Shown one piece after another: positions 5,530 through 5,662 of a stretch of DNA of 5,662 bases; position 1 is the stretch's first letter; each line of letters begins with the position of its first letter. The DNA is taken from assembly GCA_937892085.1 (NCBI GenBank), contig CALAVD010000179.1, positions 1 through 5,662 on the forward strand. The letters are read 5' to 3'. The translations under genes and the position numbers were made by a program. The notes under the pieces are model-generated. The model saw only the letters and a list, made by a program, of their open reading frames with translations, made no database searches and was not told the DNA's origin. Origin of the DNA: an uncultured Prevotellaceae bacterium (GTDB lineage: Bacteria; Bacteroidota; Bacteroidia; Bacteroidales; Muribaculaceae).

Positions 5530-5662
5530 ATGAAAGACAATCTTCCTGACAACATATCACCATTGCCGTTTATGTCGATTAACGGCACAACTACATTTGT
5601 TATAGCTGGTCCATGCAGTGCCGAGAGTTTTGAGCAGACACTTATAACAGCAAAACAATTAA
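5530..5662 (+). CDS. DAHP synthase, N-terminal part (cut by window edge)
   Basis: Only the first 44 codons are present; the frame is open at the window end. FVIAGPCSAES (residues 23-33) is the first active-site strand of class I DAHP synthases of the KDPS-like (beta) type, which join phosphoenolpyruvate and erythrose 4-phosphate in the first step of the shikimate pathway. The Cys in GPCS is a metal ligand in this family. In Bacteroidales this form is usually fused to a type II chorismate mutase at its C-terminus; that half cannot be seen here. KdsA, the related KDO8P synthase, has GPCV-I-E at this place, so it is less likely. The short lead of about 22 residues before the strand and the -7 element 21 bp upstream support this start. 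Confidence 0.88.
   Translation, partial: MKDNLPDNISPLPFMSINGTTTFVIAGPCSAESFEQTLITAKQL

Overview
The window looks like chromosomal DNA of a gut-type Bacteroidales bacterium (Bacteroides, Prevotella or Muribaculaceae-like). Three things suggest this: A/T-rich leaders without a strong Shine-Dalgarno, repeated TAnnTTTG -7 elements (TAATTTTGC or TACTTTTGC) placed just ahead of genes, and the protein families present. I cannot fix the genus.

Region 1 (1-1494, + strand) holds one promoter followed by three small closely spaced genes for exported proteins: a 118-aa protein resembling the DUF3244 beta-sandwich family, a 71-aa protein that looks truncated, and a 268-aa protein ending in a T9SS/Por-like C-terminal module. 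That last module is much richer in G+C than the rest of its gene.

Region 2 (1495-1980) is about 490 bp with no convincing gene. It contains two direct copies of a hairpin-forming repeat (28 of 29 bases identical over their right halves). They bracket about 330 bp that carry several inverted repeats, a tandem octamer and poly-A/T tracts. This is the most unusual part of the window.

Region 3 (1981-3919) is a divergent pair sharing a 127-bp promoter region. On the - strand is a LolC/LolE-type FtsX-family ABC permease. On the + strand is a five-helix membrane protein (Yip1-like), followed 19 bp later by smpB (3939-4391), the tmRNA-binding ribosome-rescue factor, probably in one transcript.

Region 4 (4432-5662) is a second divergent pair. 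On the - strand is a PAP2-type lipid phosphatase with all three catalytic motifs; it converges on smpB and has a good -33/-7 promoter. On the + strand is the first 44 codons of a DAHP synthase, the entry enzyme of aromatic amino-acid synthesis; the window edge cuts it off.

Most of the window is housekeeping or cell-envelope material. I see no CRISPR array, tRNA, rRNA, transposase, integrase or recognisable defence system. The candidates for something new are the repeat-bracketed intergenic cassette and the apparently mosaic secreted-protein gene beside it.
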